Part shown: positions 7,801 through 10,229 of the stretch, piece after piece | Numbering within the stretch: position 1 is the first letter of the stretch | Layout: every line of letters begins with the position of its first letter | Source of the DNA: Glomus cerebriforme | Lineage: Eukaryota > Glomeromycota > Glomeromycetes > Glomerales > Glomeraceae | DNA: 10,229 nt | Assembly (NCBI GenBank): GCA_003550305.1 | Contig: QKYT01000902.1 | Span: 6,655 to 16,883, forward strand | Direction: 5' to 3' | The notes under the pieces: generated by a model | Databases searched by the model: none | Seen by the model: only the letters and a program-made list of their open reading frames with translations | What the model was told of the DNA's origin: nothing | Position numbers and translations under genes: made by a program

Positions 7801-8893
7801 GATTCACAAAATATCACCAATAAATTTTTAAACGAGGTAAGATATTCTTCTATAAATCGATTTAAATATTTTATATAATATTTTTTACTTATTTAAGTAA
7901 TTTATGTACTGAAAGGTTAAAGCATATTTAATTAATTATGATAATTATTTTATGATTAAAATATATGGAATATCTCAAAATCCAAATACAAAAGATTATA
8001 TTATAGTTCTTGATTATGCAGAAGGTGGAAATTTTAACGACTGGTTAAATAAATATTACAAATTCTTTGATTGGTCTAATAAATTATTGTCATTATCAAT
8101 TATTAGTTATAGTCTTAGACAAATTCATAAAAAACAAATGATTCATCACGATTTTCATGCAGGAAACATATTATTTAATGACATTTTTGTTAAAAATGAT
8201 TTATATATTTCAGATATGGGATTATGTGGAGAAGCTGATAATATAGATGATACAAATATTTATGGGGTTATGCCTTATGTAGCTCCTGAAGTGCTAAGAG
8301 GAAATCCTTATACTCAAGCAGCAGATATATATAGTTTTGGTATGATTATGTATTTTGTGGCAACTGGAAGACAACCTTTCGCCAATTTTGCACATGATCA
8401 ATATTTAGCACTAAAGATATGTAATGGAATTAGACCCGAAATAAATGAGCCAGAAGCGCCAAAATGTTACATTGGCTTGATGAGAAAATGTTGGGATCCA
8501 AATCCAGATAATCGACCAAATGCTATTGAAATAGGAGAATTAATCCACATATTTTATAAATCATATATCAGACATGACTGGGGTGCGGATAAAGAAATTG
8601 AAAGGCAATTTAGAGAAGCAGAAGAATATGGAGAAGCAAATCTTTTGACTATTAAAAATAATCAATCAATTACTCATCCGCAAGCTATTTATACGTCTCG
8701 ATTACTTAATCCATTTACAAAAGATCTTCCAAAATGTGATGATAATATTAACAATAATTCAGTAGAAGTTATTGATTTTACAAAGTAAGTTACATTATTT
8801 CTGTTTTTTTTTGTCAAAAAAAAATATTGAAGTTTTAATTTAATTTTTAGATTATCCGTGGTAAATGAAATAACAAATCAAGAAAATCAGTAA
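4440..8893 (+). CDS. Multi-head zinc-ribbon protein kinase: seven tandem N-lobes, one C-lobe (nine exons)
   Basis: Reconstructed exons are 4440-4820, 4896-5240, 5324-5794, 5860-6324, 6404-6856, 6926-7327, 7399-7836, 7916-8784 and 8851-8893. All introns are GT-AG, 65-83 nt; introns 1-7 are phase 0 and intron 8 is phase 2. The spliced frame is open for 1,288 residues. The start follows an in-frame TAA at 4413-4415. Each apparent stop at the end of a genomic open frame lies inside an intron directly after the donor. Residues (approximate): exon 1, 1-127; exon 2, 128-242; exon 3, 243-399; exon 4, 400-554; exon 5, 555-705; exon 6, 706-839; exon 7, 840-985; C-lobe and tail, 986-1288. No signal peptide or membrane segment is evident, so the product is probably cytoplasmic. 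Activity would need the exon 7 N-lobe plus the exon 8 C-lobe. The other heads may bind ligands or partners, or be relics. Alternatives are cassette splicing or a decaying duplication array. The splice model is inferred, not shown by transcripts. Confidence 0.75.
4896..5240 (+). repeat. Exon 2: module lacking the zinc ribbon and the beta3 lysine
   Basis: It begins VKIYAKYDF, then MYGISQNLDTKDYVMVY (beta4-beta5), then jumps straight to SGNKEIDELIQE. The whole Cys ribbon is deleted in frame. EWIPYTQF and GKDGFATTY follow. The catalytic beta3 lysine is asparagine (KVVLN, codon AAT at 5202-5204), and helix C is poorly conserved (YEFLYK). This N-lobe should not bind ATP productively. The donor, GTTTGA, is weak and puts a TGA immediately after the exon if unspliced. 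Exon length is 345 nt, the shortest module. Confidence 0.72.
5324..5794 (+). repeat. Exon 3: full module, degraded glycine loop
   Basis: The order is VKACKVDGD, then YGISQNPNTRDYIMVLQ, then a zinc ribbon beginning YCKYCEKCG and ending WCKPC. A WTSEN linker, a changed EWIPY motif (ELIQY) and a glycine loop SKDNFATLY that has lost its glycines follow. The beta3 lysine is kept (VTLK), and helix C starts with DEFLNE. The donor is GTAAAA. Intron 3 (5795-5859, 65 nt) has no stop in the exon 3 frame, so if retained it shifts the frame and the message ends at a stop at 5984-5986. Confidence 0.75.
5860..6324 (+). repeat. Exon 4: full module with near-intact N-lobe
   Basis: It contains IYGISQTPDTKYYIMVLQ, an intact ribbon (YCEKCG...WCKFC), WTSGNEKIDDLIKEMQ, EWIPYNQF, glycine loop DKGGYATVY (first glycine changed), lysine kept (VTIK), and a helix C start ending FLDK. 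The donor is GTATAT. Its 3' half, 6043-6228, is almost identical to exon 5. Confidence 0.75.
6404..6856 (+). repeat. Exon 5: full module, beta3 lysine replaced by isoleucine
   Basis: The acceptor is TATTAG, and the exon begins GCT (Ala) where the other modules have GTT (Val). It contains YGISQNPDTKNYIIVF, an intact ribbon (YCCEKCG...WCILC), WTSGNEKIDDLIKEMQ, EWIPYNQF and an ideal glycine loop GKGGYVTVY. The beta3 lysine is isoleucine (VALI, codon ATA at 6794-6796), one base from lysine. A small in-frame insertion lies before FLNE. The donor is GTATGG. Confidence 0.75.
6926..7327 (+). repeat. Exon 6: module with truncated ribbon and lost glycine loop
   Basis: It contains YGISQNPDTKNYIIVFQ, then a stub WYKTC in which the first CxxC is deleted and the WC pair is WY, so the ribbon cannot bind zinc normally. 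WTSGNEKIDNLIQEMQ and EWIPYNQF are well kept, but the glycine loop is AKDEYVKIC, with no glycine. The lysine remains (VALK). The donor is GTGTGA, weak, with TGA directly after the exon. All the losses are in frame. Confidence 0.74.
7399..7836 (+). repeat. Exon 7: intact module that pairs with the C-lobe
   Basis: It contains IYGISRNPVTKNYILVLQ, an intact ribbon (YCKECG...WCKPC), a linker with a partly changed WTSGN motif, EWIPYNQF, a canonical glycine loop GKGGFSTVY, lysine VALK and helix C start NKFLNE. The donor, GTAAGA, is among the best in the gene. All N-lobe residues needed for ATP binding are present, in contrast to the damage upstream, which fits selection on the head next to the catalytic lobe. 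Confidence 0.78.
7916..8893 (+). CDS. Exons 8-9 of the array gene: kinase C-lobe and conserved tail
   Basis: Exon 8 (7916-8784) begins VKAYLINYD, passes beta4-beta5 (IYGISQNPNTKDYIIVL) and, unlike the other modules, continues DYAEGGNF into the C-lobe. The catalytic loop reads HHDFHAGN (aspartate codon 8150-8152; usual HRD has become HHD). The metal-binding motif is DMG (8213-8221) in place of DFG, APE is present, then DIYSFG and a subdomain XI arginine (NRP). The tail THPQAIYTSRLLNPFTK is the family's usual ending. The genomic frame appears to stop at 8786-8788, but that TAA lies inside a perfect GTAAGT donor. A 66-nt intron (8785-8850) ends TTTTTAG, and exon 9 (8851-8893) completes a lysine codon and adds LSVVNEITNQENQ before TAA. 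If the intron were retained the protein would simply end 13 residues earlier. Confidence 0.82.
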
Positions 8894-9830
8894 TATTGTT
8901 ACTTTTGTTGATTTTTATCGAACTATTTTCCTATATTTTTGATTAAATAGATAGTTTTTATTTCTTTGATAAACACTGATTATAGAGTACGTGTAAAACC
9001 TTCTTTTAAAAATAAAATCAGTTTATAATTAATATATTTTCTGTTATTGTAAAAGGTTCCCAACTTATAAATCTTCATTGATCTGTTCGAATATTCTACA
9101 ATAGTTCGACTAAATAAAAAAAAAAGAAGTTTATGCAATCAACAATATTTCATTTAAAGTGATAAGTTTGAAATTAAAGCATGATGATATAAAGTTAATT
9201 ATGTAAACTTTCATTAGAAACAAAAAAATTCAAACGTTAAAAGTTTTTATCGTTTCATTTTTTACTGTAAGATTACTTTTTTTACTAATGAATATCATAT
9301 ATTATTTTTTCTCGATATATGGGATTAAAGTTATGGAAAAATTGGGTATGTATGATTATTCATATAAGAGTGTTAGTTATCGAATAATAGATTTTAGATA
9401 GTTGTTATTTGTAAGGTTTCATAGACTTAAATTAAAGATAAATATGATATTAAAAAATCTTTTACAAAAGGAAGAGTTATAAGATCTGATTATAGTATTA
9501 ATATTCAAAAATTTGTATAATTAATTTACATACTGTATGTGTGACAATTATACTAAACTTATTTTACTCCGTAAAAAAAAGAAAAATAAATTCGAGGTAC
9601 CATTTTTGATCGTGTAATGTGGCATAAAATTTTAAAGTTTTCTGTTACTGAATAGGGCTTTTTTGTTTATTTTTTTTTTACATCTTACGAAAAAAAATGT
9701 TAAAAAAAAATGTTCATGCAGAAAATATTTCTCATGATTAATTAAATAAAAAAATTTTTGATTTTTTTAAATGAAACTTAGCATCATGTCATCGAAATTT
9801 TTTCTTCTAGTGTATTTTGTGTAATTTACG
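8894..9830. other. 3' flank of the array kinase gene; no further gene
   Basis: AT-rich sequence with stops in all frames. I find no RNA gene and no protein remnant. Confidence 0.55.
9011..9118 (+). terminator. Putative polyadenylation signals of the array kinase gene
   Basis: AATAAA occurs at 9011-9016 and at 9113-9118, about 120 and 220 nt after the stop codon, a plausible 3' UTR length. Such hexamers are frequent by chance in this composition. Confidence 0.25.
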
Positions 9831-9837
9831 TTATTAA

Positions 9838-9914
9838 TGGAATACATGGATTAAATAATGGAATTGGTCATACTCTTCCAATGGATGGAATAGTTGGAAT
9901 AGGGTAATTGGAAT
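9838..9914. repeat. TGGAAT-rich short repeat stretch
   Basis: TGGAAT occurs five times, starting at 9838, 9859, 9886, 9895 and 9909. A small inverted pair, ATTGG and CCAAT, lies at 9863-9882. It directly precedes the TGTCCGGAA repeat region and may be its outer edge. Confidence 0.45.
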
Positions 9915-9939
9915 AAATATTTTCCCTATAAAAAAAGAC

Positions 9940-10208
9940 TGTCCGGAAAATGTCTACAAAATGTCCGGAAAATTGTCTAGTTAAATAATGGACAAATTCC
10001 GGACACAAGGTGTCCAGAATTTGTTCCGAAAACGTTACTTTTTCGGGACATCCTGAATGTGTCCGGAATTTGTCATTGTCCGGAATTTGTCCGGTATTTG
10101 TCCCAAATTTTAACTAATCCATTTTTAATGGCGAAAATAGATGTTTCTAGGACATTTCCAGGACAATTTAAGGACGTTTTCAGGACGTTTTCAGGACATT
10201 GTCCGGAA
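9940..10208. repeat. Degenerate TGTCCGGAA / GGACA repeat cluster, cut by window end
   Basis: TGTCCGGAA starts at 9940, 9962, 10060, 10077 and 10200, with a variant TGTCCGGTA at 10088 and the reverse form TTCCGGACA at 9997-10005. On the right the GGACA orientation dominates, including the 11-nt tandem GGACGTTTTCA at 10172-10182 and 10183-10193. TGTCCGGAAAATGTC (9940-9954) pairs imperfectly with GGACATTTCCAGGACA (10150-10165), so the region can fold on itself. It has no coding potential. It is probably a non-autonomous element or minisatellite that may extend beyond the window. Confidence 0.6.
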
Positions 10209-10229
10209 AACATCTAGAAATTAACATTA

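Noticed and set aside
4440..7836. CRISPR-like array because of regularly spaced repeats
   Set aside because: Repeats are about 0.4-0.5 kb protein-coding exons separated by introns in a eukaryotic genome.
4440..7878. Treating each open frame between 4440 and 7878 as its own small gene
   Set aside because: Each frame begins mid-domain at an arbitrary Met in or near beta4-beta5 or in the linker, and most end at a stop a few codons after a GT donor. Splicing joins them all in phase 0.
8786..8788. TAA as the true stop of the kinase
   Set aside because: It lies within GTAAGT, a consensus donor. A 66-nt intron then leads to an in-phase final exon that completes a lysine codon, giving IDFTK-LSVV, which fits the family's tail.
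9060..9120. tRNA gene suggested by GTTCGA-like motifs
   Set aside because: No A box, acceptor stem or cloverleaf could be formed around them.

Overview
The window is strongly AT-rich eukaryotic DNA. It has short (65-83 nt) GT-AG introns and long homopolymer tracts. Its protein kinases have an N-terminal CxxC...CxxC zinc ribbon followed by motifs such as EWIPY, GKGGFG(T/K)VY and HPQAIYTSRLLNPFTK. From memory of the family, this combination is typical of the hugely expanded TKL/Sel1-type kinases of arbuscular mycorrhizal fungi (Glomeromycotina, Rhizophagus-like). No bacterial or organellar features are present.

Layout. (1) Positions 1-630, minus strand: the 5' part of a canonical zinc-ribbon kinase. 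Its first exon is 91-630, and a second exon starts at 10 and runs off the left edge. (2) Positions 631-4439: a 3.8 kb intergenic region between two divergently transcribed kinase genes. It holds poly(dA:dT) tracts, a GC-rich hairpin (2804-2823), an inverted repeat (3501-3591), exon-like islands (about 1.7-2.75 kb) and a remnant of a Cys/His zinc-finger reading frame on the minus strand (3591-3746). (3) Positions 4440-8893, plus strand: one nine-exon kinase gene that I reconstruct by splicing. (4) Positions 8894-10229: 3' flank with polyadenylation-like signals, a TGGAAT-rich stretch and a right-hand cluster of degenerate TGTCCGGAA/GGACA repeats cut by the window end.

The plus-strand gene is the main result. 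Exons 1-7 are tandem, diverged copies of one module. Exons 2-7 each start with kinase strands beta4-beta5 (consensus YGISQNPDTKDYIMVLQ). Exons 3, 4, 5 and 7 then run straight into a new zinc ribbon; in exons 2 and 6 it is deleted or truncated. All six then have a linker, a new N-lobe (beta1 to the start of helix C), and stop at the same intron position (NE/V). Only exon 8 continues past the hinge into a C-lobe, and exon 9 supplies a 14-residue tail. Internal introns 1-7 are all phase 0, so the spliced message has one open frame of 1,289 codons including the stop. The predicted product has seven kinase N-lobes, four or five intact zinc ribbons and a single C-lobe. Some N-lobes have lost the beta3 lysine or the glycine loop although every frame is open. 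The last one (exon 7) is intact and would pair with the C-lobe.

Because every array exon is phase 0 at both ends, and each exon end fits the start of exon 8, any subset of modules could be skipped without a frameshift. The locus could therefore make one multi-headed receptor-like pseudokinase/kinase, or a set of splice isoforms in which different heads share one catalytic C-lobe. The sequence alone cannot decide between these.
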